Source: Basidiobolus meristosporus CBS 931.73 (lineage: Eukaryota > Basidiobolomycota > Basidiobolomycetes > Basidiobolales > Basidiobolaceae). Taken from it: 64,000 nucleotides of DNA. A program made the translations under genes and the position numbers. Positions 32,562-45,531 of the stretch are shown in pieces. Numbering within the stretch: the first letter of the stretch is position 1; each line of letters starts with the position of its first letter. The notes below the pieces were generated by a model. The model worked only from the letters and a program-made list of their open reading frames with translations, had not been told where the DNA came from and did not search any database. The stretch covers positions 1 to 64,000 of the forward strand of contig MCFE01000002.1 in the NCBI GenBank assembly GCA_002104905.1, written 5' to 3'.

Positions 32562-34387
32562 TTATGCTGTTGATACAATATCTTCATCCCTGTCTCTATT
32601 CTCTTTCATATACAAAGATTCTAAAGCAGTAACCAGGGATAAAATAGCGAGGAAATTGAAGATGAGATGGAAATTAAATGGAAATGCATAATCATGACTC
32701 AGTGACCAACTCCATAATATGCCACCGAGAGAAGGCCCAATCGCTCTAACCAAAGAACAGCTAACTTGTGTGATTCCATTCAATGAGCCGAGAACCTTTC
32801 TTGATGGTGTGGAATTGGCAACCTATTCGATTTCAAGAAGTCAGAGATTGCATCTCAAGTTATACTCACAGTTACTCGTACTTACCAAGATATTACAATT
32901 TGTGAAGGAGAAGATATTGCAAGCGATACGTAGCCCAAGCAACGTTAGTAAAGCTATCCATACTAGGTGGTTGGCATCTTCGTTGTTTTCCGCGTCCCGC
33001 GCAAGGTAGGACACAAATGGAATTAAAAAGTACACCGGAGCTATACTCAACATGGACAGTCTAAAGAGTTTATGCGGGCCAAAGATCCTGTGTAACATAG
33101 GGTAGAGAAACCATTGAAGTGGTGGAGTAAGGAATCCGCAGAATGACAGAAATAGCCCAGTCTGTTTAGCCGTGAAGTGTAATCCACCCTTCATAATACT
33201 TGTAGCTGCCCAGATAGGAATAGCCTCGTCAGCAATGATACTCTGAAAGGACAGCAGCATATATCCAGCAATCACTGGTATTGTCCTCCTAGTCAAGGCC
33301 TTTGAGATACCTGCTTCCGAAGTGACAGTTTCTGACTTTTTTGTCAATTGTGAAACACCAGTCTCAGGTAGTAGCGGGGTTGTTTCAGTTGGATGATTCT
33401 TTTGAACCTTGATATCTAATGTCTCTTCCAGATAAAAGTATGCTACGACAAGCCCAAAAAGACTAATCGAGGAAGACACGAAGCAAGGTAGAAAGTAAGG
33501 ATATGTATGGAAGAATTCCCACTGGCCAAAAACGCTTGGGTATTGCTTGGCAGGCTGCGCTAATAAACCACCTAGGGTGGGACCAACTAATAGGAATCGG
33601 TGTTAGGATAACCTAATATCATCATAGCTTAACAACTACACCTACTTATGCTGCCGACACCCCACATCAAAGGTAACAAACTGAACGCGACACCTAGAGA
33701 AACGCTTAGTATTTGTATCCCACGTAGATCTTTAAGAAACCTACTTTGGTTGGTGGAATCTGTAATCTCAGCAACCATGCTTTTGATCACTCCAACGCTT
33801 CCATTCAATAGACCACATATACAGCGAGTAACTATCGCCCAAGCCAGGCTCTTGCTAAAACCAAAAAGGAGTGTTCCGAGGAATGTGCCAAAAAATCCCA
33901 TTAATAATACGGGCCGTCGTCCTATTCTATCTGACAGCATGCCCCACGGAATACCTACAGCACTGAGGGTTGAGAGAAGCGTAGTTGCCGTCTGGTGAAA
34001 TTGTGGCATACCTGTAAGGACCTGAGCTAACGCAAAGCTGGATGCGATGAATCCAGCATAATATCCTATTTCACTTTCATCCTTTACGAAGTTAAAATCC
34101 TTCACCTACTCAAATACGTATTTTAGCTCATGATATTTAAAACTTATGAATCGGCATACATACCATCTAGTGGAATAAATTACGGTGCGTGGCATTCACA
34201 CAGGAGACAATAAGTACAATGCCAATCACTGTATTTACAATACAAAGAGTCTTACGTAATAAATAAATGGGAACAGTATCGTCATAGATACTGGCTCTCC
34301 AATTCTAGCCACACAAATAATAAAGAGTTGTTGTTTTGGAAGTGGTGTGATAGTCGCAACGCCTGTCGAGGACATCTTGGGTGCCAT
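32562..34387 (-). CDS. Major facilitator superfamily transporter
   Basis: Four exons, 34256-34387, 33646-34105, 32886-33586 and 32562-32822, giving 517 residues with about 12 hydrophobic spans. The protein opens with ARIGEPVSMTILFPF (TM1). It carries the MFS motif between TM2 and TM3 (GMLSDRIGRRPVLL) and a conserved GPTLGGLLAQP-type segment after TM5. A long central loop (DETTPLLPETG-like, about residues 245-290) separates the halves, and the second half contains TPSRKVLGSLNGITQ. This architecture is the fungal family near yeast YCR023C and plant zinc-induced-facilitator-like proteins. Substrate unknown. The polytopic protein probably sits in the vacuolar or plasma membrane. The first intron is 150 nt, long for this genome. 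Confidence 0.9.
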
Positions 34388-36773
34388 ATCTACTATGAAC
34401 AATTGTGAAGTTGAGAGGGGACGTTTTCAGCGTCTTCATGGCGCACATATGGAGGTATTTAAGGATTGACGTCAACTAATGGAAATGGAAAAGGCGAAGT
34501 CATCAGCCATATTATTAGTCATACTTATGCATGTTCGACATTTGGCAACATGTTCAGGAGTTATAACATTATTTGAGATCTGCGCAAAATACATACCGCA
34601 ATCCTTCCCATTGATCTGAGAATGTGACTACCAATCTCTATATTAAGTAGGTCGGTCATACTTTGTACCATAGCTTGTGCCTATAGCGTGCTTCCGGGCA
34701 TTTGGTTGTTGAGCGGGATAATTGATTTTCCGAGCGTGGGAGTTGTCGTTGATTCATCTAGGCAAGGAGAAGAATTACTGGTAATGCAGCCGGCCTATAA
34801 TCATCCAAGAGTTCTCTAAACCAACATGCTTAATTTTAAGCATTATGAACGTGGTTGTATTGTATAAGATGTACTCTTCATTACTCTAAAATTTCTTTTA
34901 GAAACCTCATGAGAATAATGACATTTATTCATGCTTAGTATATGCATCAGATATCGATATTTCAGAGGTTGGTTGACATAAGTGGCACTGTTCTATATCA
35001 ATTTCTCTTTCCATTCCGATACAAATTTAATCACATCCTCCAAGAAAGTTAAAGCACGGTTGATTTGGTCAACATTTCATACAATGGAGTTCAATCGGGT
35101 CAAGCTTGATTCTTTCTCTCACCAATGTTCAGTTTGATGTACGCAAAGGACCCATTATTACAATGGCCTAACTATCAAATGGGAAGTAATCATAGTGAAT
35201 GTGCTCAACATATGACTGGATGAAGCGATCAATCACCATTTGGATTAAACATCAATTGACATCAATTCTTAAACCTATCTAACTTGGGCAAATGAATCGC
35301 ACTTCTAAAATCGCACTTCGTTGTTGATCTGATCGTCGAGTTGGGGTTGGGTGGCTAATTGACATAATATGCGTGGTGAAGAATCGTCTTGAGTTAATTG
35401 ACAATTTCTGCCTCATTGTGCATAGGGAAACCTGTTGAAGTTATGAAAACCAACAAGTACGTACTGAATAAGCTGGTACCTTGGAGATGGAATGTGGGCC
35501 TGTCTCGCAACGATTAACGAAATTCTTTGCAGGTTAGCATATTAAATGTAGATTAAAAACAAAGCCTGCTAAATTAAAAATGGAACAACGCCATTTCCGA
35601 TTGCATTATTGAACGGGGCTTAGTGGCAAAAATAATAATGCAATCAAATATGAGCTGGGAACATCACAAGAAAAGCTAGTAGGTGCCCTTTGTTAACCGA
35701 CAAACATTGACGACGATGCCACGGAACAAAAAGGGTCAATGGCGTTTGTTTAAGATTCTCATATTGGAGGCACATTTATAGCTTAAACTCCTTGTTGCAA
35801 ACAAAGGGTTTTCTAATTCCTATTATGGTGGAGCCGTCATTAGCATGCATGCTTTCGATGTAAGAGAGAAACAAGTATGAAATCATCAAAATCTACAAAT
35901 CACCATTAGCGTGGTTCCTGATTCCATCTATTTTATATTGCAGCCGTATCCACCATTAAGGCAATGGAATCTCAGAGGGTCCGTAATAGGCAGTGCATGC
36001 ATTCAAGGTCTATGCCCAACAAGCAAGCCTAATTGATCCAATTGATTGCGTATCCCATATAAGGCAGTCCACGAAATGGGCTCTGCATCCAATCTGCGAA
36101 GTAATTGGTGGTAGAGAAGTTTTGCCACATAAGTAGGTAATCTTGATTAATCTAATGCTCCACTTTATAATAATAACAACCCAATTATTGGGACGAGGGG
36201 ATATCTTGTTTAGCTCGGTATATTTGGGTAAGAATTAACGGCAAGCCAATTGCAGTGGTCTTGGGCCGTCTCATCACAAACAGGTCTGGTGTAAGCCTAC
36301 TTAGAGTACAATCCCCGGTAGTTTGAATGCAGATTAAAGATTGGTGCTTTGGGATTTAGAGCTCTCGATGTGACTATTTTGGTAGTGAGCATGTCTCAAA
36401 CTTGTAAACCAGGTGTGATTTTTGATTTGTGGTAGGGACTGGCCTATCTTTTATCAAGGCCGAGGACTGACACGATTCATTTATATTTTAATCTTGCCTC
36501 TGGTTCTTTCTTCTCCATTTTCCGTTATAGACTGTCTTCTGATCATCTTCCTTCTTTACTTTGACAACTTGACGTTGTTTGATTACCTTTTAATTATCCA
36601 TCCGGCTATACAGGCTAATTGGTTTTCTACCTGACATTATTCTCTGTAGTTTTTTCATTATTCGGCTCCTAATACTTGGCCTAATCAGAAGTTTGGGCTG
36701 GAATATCTGAGTTTTCTGTAGCTGGCCCTTTTATATGATTGTTCTGTTAAACGTAAACCAAAACTCTTTAAAT
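34388..36773. other. Divergent intergenic region, no gene recognised
   Basis: About 2.4 kb between the MFS gene (minus) and the LRR-RhoGEF gene (plus), holding both promoters. A T-rich, pyrimidine-biased stretch at 36480-36640 precedes the RhoGEF gene and can be read as a hydrophobic 70-codon frame, which I do not believe is a gene. TTATATGA at about 36731 could serve as a TATA-like element. Confidence 0.45.
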
Positions 36774-39700
36774 ATGCCCAGACCGTTGGACAAAAATAGG
36801 CTGCATCCAAGCTTCGAGTATATTTTGGAAACGCCGGAAGGAAGAGAAATAAGAGACCCGGCTGTCGATTTAGACGGCGTACTGGAGTCCAATAAAACCT
36901 CGCATAACAAGAATCTCTCTAGGTACCACGCTCTCCACGTTCCAAAATATCCTATCTACCGACTGTCCCAGTTCATCAAGCAGAAAGTTCAGTCAAGCCC
37001 GCGATTGTCACATAGGACTTCCGAGACGTCGCTGACATCCATTGCTTCTTTCTCTCTTTCCGACGACGAATCAGGTCAACTGGAAGATGGAGAGAGCATA
37101 TTTCTCGACTTGTCATTCAAGGGATTGGAGAAATTCCCTGAGACTCAGCATGGTGACGAGACTCTGATGGATCATGTTCGCGAGCTTCATTAATTTGTTT
37201 TACCAAACCTAGACATCACGCACCTGGTACTTGCCAATAACGATATCAATTGGTTCCCGCTGTGCACATTTTGGAATCTCCCGCACCTGGTGATGCTGGA
37301 TTTATCCTTCAACCAGGTTACCGAGCTGCCGCCAGATATTGGACAAGTCCTGACTTTGCGGGAGCTGTATCTCAAAAATAACCATATCGAGATTCTGCCC
37401 CACACCATCTACAACCTGGAGAATCTGGAGGTGTTGGATATCTCAGACAACAGAATCAGATGCATTGGTATGTTTTAATGATTTATGAATGAGTAAGAAA
37501 TTGTGATTGACTGAGAGCTATTCGTAGATCCGTCGATTTGTAGGTTAACATCCTTGACTCACCTGGATATTCGTAATAACCAGCTGGTCGATATCCCATT
37601 CTCACTCGGCTTGCTATCAGCCAATCTGGCCTCCTTTCTGGTTGACGGAAACCCTTTCATCTATCCGTTCAGCGACCTTGTAGTGCCGATCTTATCTGCG
37701 CCTTTCCGTGGCAGACGTAGCTTCATTAAAGTATCGAATACGTATCGGGACAAGAGCGCTCTTGCAAACAAGAAAGGCGACGATCTTGCGGGATATGGGT
37801 ACGGTGATGCTCCAATGTACAAGAAGTTTTCACTTGGCCGCCTCACTCTGAATCGAAAGCCAGCCGTGGTTACTTTGCTCGATAACGAGGGGACAATGCG
37901 AAAGGAGAGGAAGATCAGCCCGCCGCTGAATCATCTGAGGAGTAAAATTGCCCAACACTATCCCTCGTCCTCTGATACAACGTTAAACACCGAACTCGAT
38001 ATGAAGCGCTCATCAGCCCAAACCCGACTTTCCAAGACCACCATGGAGACCAACCCTAAACTCTACCCTTTCAACCCTCATCAGATCGATGGAGGCGCTG
38101 ATCTAAATCCCGGGCTGAAGGTTTCGGCCGAAAAGTTATTCATACAAGGCAGGGATACCACAAAATCATGCGAGAACCTCACCAAAGGACAACAGCTCAA
38201 GACGTTCTTTGACCGAACTCTACGACCGCGTTTCTCGTCTCCTAATCTTATTCAAAATAGAAAGAATGCACTGCTTGAGATGGACAATGGATACCCGGAC
38301 TCTCGACGCAACAGCATAGACCAAAATAGGCCTCTGTGGAACTTGAATAACTCAACTGGATTTGATTTATTGAGTAGTTCATACTCTTCTTACTCGGGAT
38401 CATTCTTTCACTTCCGTCCAGGTAGCTGGAGTTCTGGAGATTTAAGCTCAACGGTGTCACCAGGTGCATTAAGCACTTTCCTAAGCAAGCTCCGTGACTT
38501 ATACGATCTGGACCCGGAGACCAATGAGCACGATCTACTTAAAGTAGGGATTCAAAAATGCGGAGATGGTGTAACGTCTAATGCTGGTGACCCGGACACT
38601 GAGCAAATTTATCGAAAAGCAGGTACAACCTCAGTTTATTGGTTTCTGATGACAATATTGCGGTGTGCTAAATTATGAGCAGTTCATCTTTCTATGTATG
38701 GCATTGTGGATCAACGGCACAACATCATCAACGAAATCATTTCTACCGAGGAAACCTACGTTACCTCCCTCGAAAACCTGGTCCAAGTAAGTACGGATAA
38801 TCCTCATACTGGAATACAGTGCGTTGATACGTTATGACTCAGATATATCTGCTGCCTGCGGAGGCCAATAAGGTGATGAGCTTGAAGAAAAGTAAAGCAA
38901 TATTTTCCAATGTCGAGAGTATTCTTCTATTTCACCGTGATCACCTCTTGCCTGCTCTTAGAGCATGCATGAAAGAGGAGGGTCAATGTATAGGGCGGGT
39001 ATTTGCCAAACACGTAAGTGCTCTTTGAATCTGTAATAATGACTCTAGGCTTACATCGAGTACCTATATAGAACCCTTATATTAAGATGTATTCGGTATA
39101 TATCAATAATTTCGAATACGCATTATCGGAGTTACAATCTCTGCTCGCCAAACATCCAAAGCGAACCGGGGCTTATCTGAAGGTTATTTTCTATGTCTAT
39201 TCACCAATGTCTACTTGAATATTCATTGGATTCTTCTATAGTCTGCCCTGAAAAACCCGAACCACAATCAGCTGAATCTTCAGGGGTATCTGCTATTGCC
39301 AGTTCAAAGAATACCTCGATACAAGATGCTACTCCAGGTAAAGACACCCACTAGGGACGATCTCACTATTGCATATATGTAACATGTGACGCTTTGCTGC
39401 CTTAGGACCTTCTTGCCAATACTCTTCCGGACCACCCAGATAGGGAAGATTTGCAGCTGGCTTTGGAGCAGATGTCCACCAGAGCACAGGAAATCAACGA
39501 ACGGAAGCGGGAACATGAGCGTAAGCACCGTGTCATATCAATCCAGGCCCGGATTAAGGGTGCTTCGGATATTCCACTAGTTCAGCCACAGCGACGTTAT
39601 ATTCACGAGGGTGTATTGCATTTGTACAAAATTGTCAGAACCTTTAATGCTCAAGTGAAAGATCCCAAGACACAAAAGACCCGGGATTGTCCATACTTGC

Positions 39701-40137
39701 ATGAAATGGTTATTGACAGCGATTTTATGTTTTATTTGTTTAACGACATCATGATCAAGGTAATTCCTACTTCACCTTTCTGAAATCTTCTTCGAACAAA
39801 CCACTGATCAGAACGTAACGCTAACCATATAGTGTAAGCCGTCGAGTAAGGAACACCGCAAATTGAGAATTCTTCAACTCTCCTCACGATCCAAACCCGC
39901 CACAATGATCCAGCCCAACAGTAACTATAGCATCCTATCCCTGCAGTGTGGCTCGAATAATTAACCCTGTGGTTCATTAGTGATGCGTCTTGTGGACAAC
40001 CAAACAATTCTGTATTTCACTGGGTCCTCGGAACTGGTATGTATCCTGCAATGCGTCATGGTGGCATGTTACTCATATTCTTTGTATATCAGCTGAAACA
40101 GTGGACGGAGTTGATCAATCATCGAGCGGATGCCTGA
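36774..40137 (+). CDS. Leucine-rich-repeat Rho guanine nucleotide exchange factor (LRR-DH-PH)
   Basis: Eleven exons: 36774-37152, 37213-37467, 37528-38622, 38683-38786, 38843-39013, 39072-39182, 39242-39337, 39406-39759, 39833-39920, 39981-40036, 40093-40137, giving 917 residues. Several introns are exactly 60 nt. An N-terminal low-complexity region is followed by leucine-rich repeats (about 110-225: HLVLANNDI, LDLSFNQVTELP, LYLKNNHIEILP, LDISDNRI). A long Ser-rich linker (225-575) leads to a DH (RhoGEF) domain from about 588 (IINEIISTEETYVTSLENL) to 760 (YLLLPVQRIPRYKMLL), then a PH domain ending WTELINHR. It should load GTP onto a Rho/Rac/Cdc42 GTPase. An in-frame ATG at 36735 would add 13 residues but overlaps a TATA-like sequence, so 36774 was preferred. 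Confidence 0.9.
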
Positions 40138-41292
40138 CTTGATCCATTTTGCGCTTAATCATAATACATTAAATCTTCACCTCTTCGACTTCAAACAGAT
40201 CACTCGTCTTTTAGTAGAGCAGAGTATTGGTACATACACGAAACCCATGCGATATGGCCCTTCGATTTACTCATCAATATATATATGTTCCCCCTCCCTC
40301 CCTCCACCCATATATTCCTTTCTTGCCAAGCCACGACATTTGCCACTTCATTTATCACATGTAAAATCCTGTACACCTCTCACGAACCGAATGCTTATCC
40401 GAGTTGATTTATCCAATTCTAATGAACCTCTCTTACAAATGATTTGCTCGATAATTAGTGTTGTGAATATACATTTGAAACCATAAATCCAATTGCCCAT
40501 CTGATTCAATTCCCATGTTTAGGGGATCCACAACACAACGCCTAAACATACTCCGATTTATAGAGGTTCCAAACCAATAGCCACTGATGTTGTGAGTGCA
40601 TGCTTATCGAGTGTTAGATAGCTAAAACCACTAATCAATGCACTAGTCTGTAACCGATTGGATGTTACAGTCACTACCCTTAATGTCATGTACATGACAA
40701 ACCCTTAGCCACAATGATCAAGAGGTACCATATCGAATCGGTCATGATACCACACCTGTACTTGAAGAAACAGCTGCTGGCTTCGCTTCAACGACCGACC
40801 GAAGACCAATGACGAATATGGCCGATCGGTACAACTTCGAGCAGCCATCAGTCTTCGATCAAATTTAAAAAAATGCTCGTTTGAGACTTGCGCAACCTCT
40901 ATATCAGTATCATTCAAAATACTCGGCAAAAATGGAAGTGTCATTTCGACAGCTGCAATTAGAATTTCGGCAATGGCAAGCCTGATTCAGAGATGATTTG
41001 CTCTAGTGTAATAAGCCATATCATGCAAATTTTTCAATTTGGTAATTTCAATCTAACATTATTTCACCACTCGGTATCATGCCTCCATGAGGAATTACCA
41101 AACCCTACCAATTCCCAAACGGTATTTTACCAACGCCTCCATCTAATCACGTCAATTTGAAAGGTCAGATAAATAGATTTAATTCAAGTGCTGATGATTG
41201 GCCACAGTAAAAACGCGATCTCAATAACGGAATTTGTACATGAAACTATTCTTATGTACAAAACTAGCAAGGAGTTCAGGGTATAGTTCGTA
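40138..41292. other. Gap between convergent genes, nothing recognised
   Basis: About 1.15 kb between the 3' ends of the RhoGEF gene and the coiled-coil gene. No gene, RNA or repeat supported. Confidence 0.5.
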
Positions 41293-44200
41293 TTAGAAGT
41301 AAGTGTTCCCATAATAAACGTGTTGAAAATCAGAATCTAACCGCATAGTATTGCCGCACCAAATATGGCTGGTGTGCTTGTATCCATGCTGTCTATGAAT
41401 TCCGAACCGGTTATACCAGATTTTATGTTCAGTGACCGGGTCAGTTGGTGTTATCGGCGAGCTCTTCGACACTAAAGCAGAGAGTTGTGACACGCATAGG
41501 TTGAGGTCACCTGGAATATGCGATACTGGAGAAATCAGTGTACCAGATACTGGTGTACGTTGAGTAACTGATATGGGCTCTGGTATGGCTCTCGAGTTTT
41601 GCGAAGGCATGTGTCGGATCCTTGATGACAATTTAGGGGCTCGCTGGGAAGAAAATCCTGCATCTTTCACTGCCTCTTGATGCTTCTCGTTTAGTAAGCG
41701 ATAATAGGCAACCGTGTAATCATTGGATGTCATGCGCAATAAGGCCATGTCCTTGAGAAGATCCTGGATGAGCTTGATCAAGTGCTTAAACTGTATAGTT
41801 TTTACTTGACCACCATCACACTTGGGTTTCTCGAGATTTTCTTCATTAGTGATCACTTCTCTGAAACGGTGTTGCATATTGGTTATCTCTTTTACAATAT
41901 CGTCCAGCATGGAATTACTTGTTTTTGATAGCTCGTCCACGTCAAATGCTCTGCGCTTTGGCCTGTTTAAACTTGTCATTTCGGTGCAACGAATCTTATC
42001 AACCAGATTCATCGAATGCTCATATAGCATATTTAAATCGGTCGAAGTATATGGGAGATTCGCTGATCGACTGTCTCCTACTTGATATGTTTTCCTAAAG
42101 AATGCTAGGCAAAATTGTCTGAGCACATATTGGATTGGGCTATACATTTTAGTATATAAACTACCTTCTCTACTGGCAAACTTAGGTGTCTTAAGCTCTT
42201 CTTCTTGACCTAGAGTCTCGTGATATTCCCGGTTTGTAGGAAGATTGGCGAATTGCAATGAGAGTGGTGATAAAATCGGCTTCTTGTCAAGCGGGCTTTT
42301 TGGATTGGTCCATTCGAACTTTTTTTCAAATTCAGACTCGGCATTCGCACTCCTTTGTTGGCGAAATAGTCGTGCCCTGTATGTCGCAAAGCCTTCAGGT
42401 AGAACATCAATATCTACATCGGGTTGTAAGAGGTTTTTCGTGCTTTCCCCTTTCTCAAGATGAGGATTGAAAGGCCTCTGAGCACTAGCCTCCGAATAAA
42501 CTCGATGTCTAATATAATGCTTCCCCTTGAAATTCCCTGGTACGGGTTTTCCATTATTATTGACATCTCTTCGGTCGTTATTGAGTAAGGGACTATAATT
42601 ATCGCCCTTCCTGCGTCTCAATAAAACTTCCAGATTAGGCGGTCCCGGGTCCTTGTTTTTGTCTAGACGAGGTGATGCGCACTGCTCTGGGAGCAATTGG
42701 GCAGTCTTGGGTTGAGGAGTAAGGAAGCCCTTAATTATCCTGAGCGTGGGCTCTTTAATAGGTTTACTTCTCTTTGTACAATCCTCCTTCTGCGCTTGGG
42801 TGTTGGGATCTTCAGATTGCTGTTCGGTTAACACAGTCTCATTTGACGCTTTATTTTGCGTTTGTATGAGCTCGCTGATAAAATTCGAGTCAAAAGAGCC
42901 GTCACTGAGATGGTCATCATTCGAGGCAGGTATCGAGACTTCCTTATCCGCCTTGTGTGTATCCTCTATATGAATGGTCGGATTCTGGTGACCGCCATCA
43001 ATATTTGCCAAGGTGTTTTCGGATGAGGTGCTAACATCTATAGGTCTGATCTCAATCGTGGGAATGAGGGCATCATCAGCTATCTGTCTTGCTTCTCGAT
43101 TTGTATCAGTCATTGAAATCGTTGCACAAACTATGGTTAATGCTGAAATTAGTTAAACGTTCGATATCAGGCGTATCCATAGAACTACCATTGTTTGAAG
43201 GCTCCTCAATATCCAGAGCCTCGGTTTGCTCAGTCGGTGTTGTATCAACTTCGACTGATTCTTTGGCTTTCTTTTTCCTATTCTTCCGAGCTTTTCTTTT
43301 CTTCTTGGCCGATTTTTTCATTGGTGTGGCATCATCATTGTCGATTTCAACTGACACTTGGGGTAATGTTAGCTCTATATCAATAGATAGGTATGAGAAT
43401 TCCACCCAGTGTAATGAAAATATTTTGTTAGACCATTACCTAATTCTTGTACTGATTCTTCAGCACCCGCACTATTCACTTCCATTATTGGTGGCAGAGA
43501 GGCTTCCTGAGCTACCAAGGGCGACTTTTCCTTTAGGTCTTTCTCACATTCATCCTCAGGATCAGGAGGATTTGTCTGTGTGGAGGTATTGTCTGACGTG
43601 AGAGACTAAAGTGTTTTGAGTGAATTTGCAGTATAATGAATAGATAATACCAAATTTAGTACCTCATTCAAATTGGCATTAGGAGGAATGCTTTGAGTAT
43701 CTGAATTATCATTATTTGATTGACACTCAAAAGACAACGAATCATCCGAGTCCTTATCCCCTTCAGTATGCTCGGTTTTCTGTTTTCTTCGTTCTCGTCT
43801 CTTCTTTCGAACGTATTTCTCGAGCTCACCAAACATTGTATTTCCCATGATGACTGAGCCTTCTGGTGTAGTGGGCACGGTGAGCGGCCTTGGAGTATTC
43901 TCTTGCGCATGTCCCCAGTAAGATGCCATCAAAGGGGCGGAGCTACCATAGAGCTCTAGATTATTCAACTGAGAATGATCTGTATGACAGTGCTCCATAA
44001 TAGAATGGTCGAATTTCGTGCTCAGCTCATCGTGGTTCTGCAGGCTGGCGTACATACTGTCCAACGGGTCAAATGATATGTGGCCGTAGTGTATATCTTC
44101 CAGTTTAGCTCGCATCATGGCCGATTCATTGCGGGTTTCTGTCAGAAGTTCACAGTACTCCGCCACTTCAGATTTCAACCTGATGTTCTCCTCGGTAAGT

Positions 44201-45531
44201 TCTCTTAGGATAGAAACTAGCGCGTCATTTTCATCACTCTCATCGTAAGATTGATTCATCATTCTAGATTCCAACTGAATTATTTGGTGAGATTGAAAGA
44301 TGCATTTTGCAAGTTTTAGTTATGTTTGGCATTACGTATAAAATATGTTCCCGAAGTTTCTCATTTGAATCACGCAACCACGAAAGTGCTTCATATTTTT
44401 CACGCTCGTAGGTTAGATCTTGATGCTCTATCAATAGATGTTCATGAACCTCTTCCAGTTCATCTTTTAAGTGGTGTCAGTGGCTATTCAAATCTGTTTG
44501 ATCTGGAGAAACACCTACTGTAAGATTCTTTCAAAGTTCTGATTTTGGTAAGGCATGCTGCTTCCGATTCACGTGACCGGTCAAGTTCTTGCTGTAAATT
44601 GGTGGCCTGATATTCAAAGGTGAGAATGTAATAGCTGGAAAATTTAGTAGGCACGGTAGAGCACCTTTTCCTTCCATTCATCCACTTTGGCAGTTGAACG
44701 ACGCTCTCTAGCGAGCTCAGAGCAAATCTTCTCGTGCGCTTGGGTCTTCTCTTCCAAATCTCGAGATAATTCACGATTGCGTATATTTGCTTCGTCCAAA
44801 TCATTAGTGACTGCTAACAAGGTCTACGGTATTAAGGATAAAGTGAGGGTGAGTAGAAGCCCCTAAAAGGGATGTTCTTGGGTTTATATTACCTTCTCGA
44901 CTTTCAAGTTGGTTACATATAAGGTATCTCGCGATTCTTCTAGCACCTCAAGTTCACCTTTCTGTTGTTGTGTTAAGAGAAGTAATTCACGATTCTCCTT
45001 ATCTTTTTCCTCACACTACATTAAGCAGCAGGGCCTGTGTTAGCGTGAGTGAATACAATAGCATCTGAAATATAGGACCTCTTGATGTACTCCTTTCAAG
45101 GTAAAATTCAAGTTTTGTATTTGTGCTTCATTTTTCAGAAAAATCGCATTGCTTATATCTGAAAAAGAGAATATGAGTATCTTGGGTATTGCACTATATA
45201 GAGCTGCTGCTACCTGTTAAGAGCTTAAGTTGTGTCTCTTTAGCAAGGATAGTCTGACTCCAGTCGTTGTAATTTGTGCAGCTCAACGAACCACAGCAGC
45301 ATACTACTATTGGCACTGATTGTTCTTGAGGGAGTTCTGAAATATTCGCTATTGGAGACGTAAGTGCTCCTTGAGTAAGCGCGTTAGAATTATCCCAGGA
45401 ACAATAATTGCCTTAGATAAGTCAGGGCAATACATACGGAACTTATCAACCAGTTGCTGGTCGTCCAACTCCAGCAAGTTTGGAAGGGATTCCATCATTT
45501 GTGACAATAGACTCTTCTTGTATTTAACCAC
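41293..45531 (-). CDS. Large coiled-coil protein, uncharacterised
   Basis: Eleven exons with consistent phase: 45438-45531, 45214-45369, 45079-45158, 44893-45015, 44665-44823, 44519-44606, 44336-44463, 43663-44274, 43440-43605, 43159-43374, 41293-43094, giving 1207 residues. Residues about 95-370 form long heptad-rich coiled coils (ELEVLEESRDTL, NLQQELDRSRESEAA, LTEENIRLKSEVAEY). A charged, disordered middle follows with a Lys-rich patch (KKSAKKKRKARKNRKKKAK, about 565-583), then a long Ser/Pro/Asn-rich tail with a helical block around 960-1060. No motor, kinase or membrane segment is seen. The layout suits a cytoskeletal or spindle-pole scaffold, but I recognise no family. The junctions at 45079 (GTCCTA donor) and 43159 (GTTTAA donor) are weakest; the last exon could be a separate gene starting at 43113. 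Confidence 0.65.

Noticed and set aside
36422-36634. 70-codon hydrophobic frame upstream of the LRR-RhoGEF gene
   Set aside because: The stretch is simply T- and pyrimidine-rich, which encodes hydrophobic residues in any frame; it is more likely promoter or 5' UTR.
40705-40944. 79-codon minus-strand frame
   Set aside because: No motif, no partner exon, and it lies between two convergent 3' ends.
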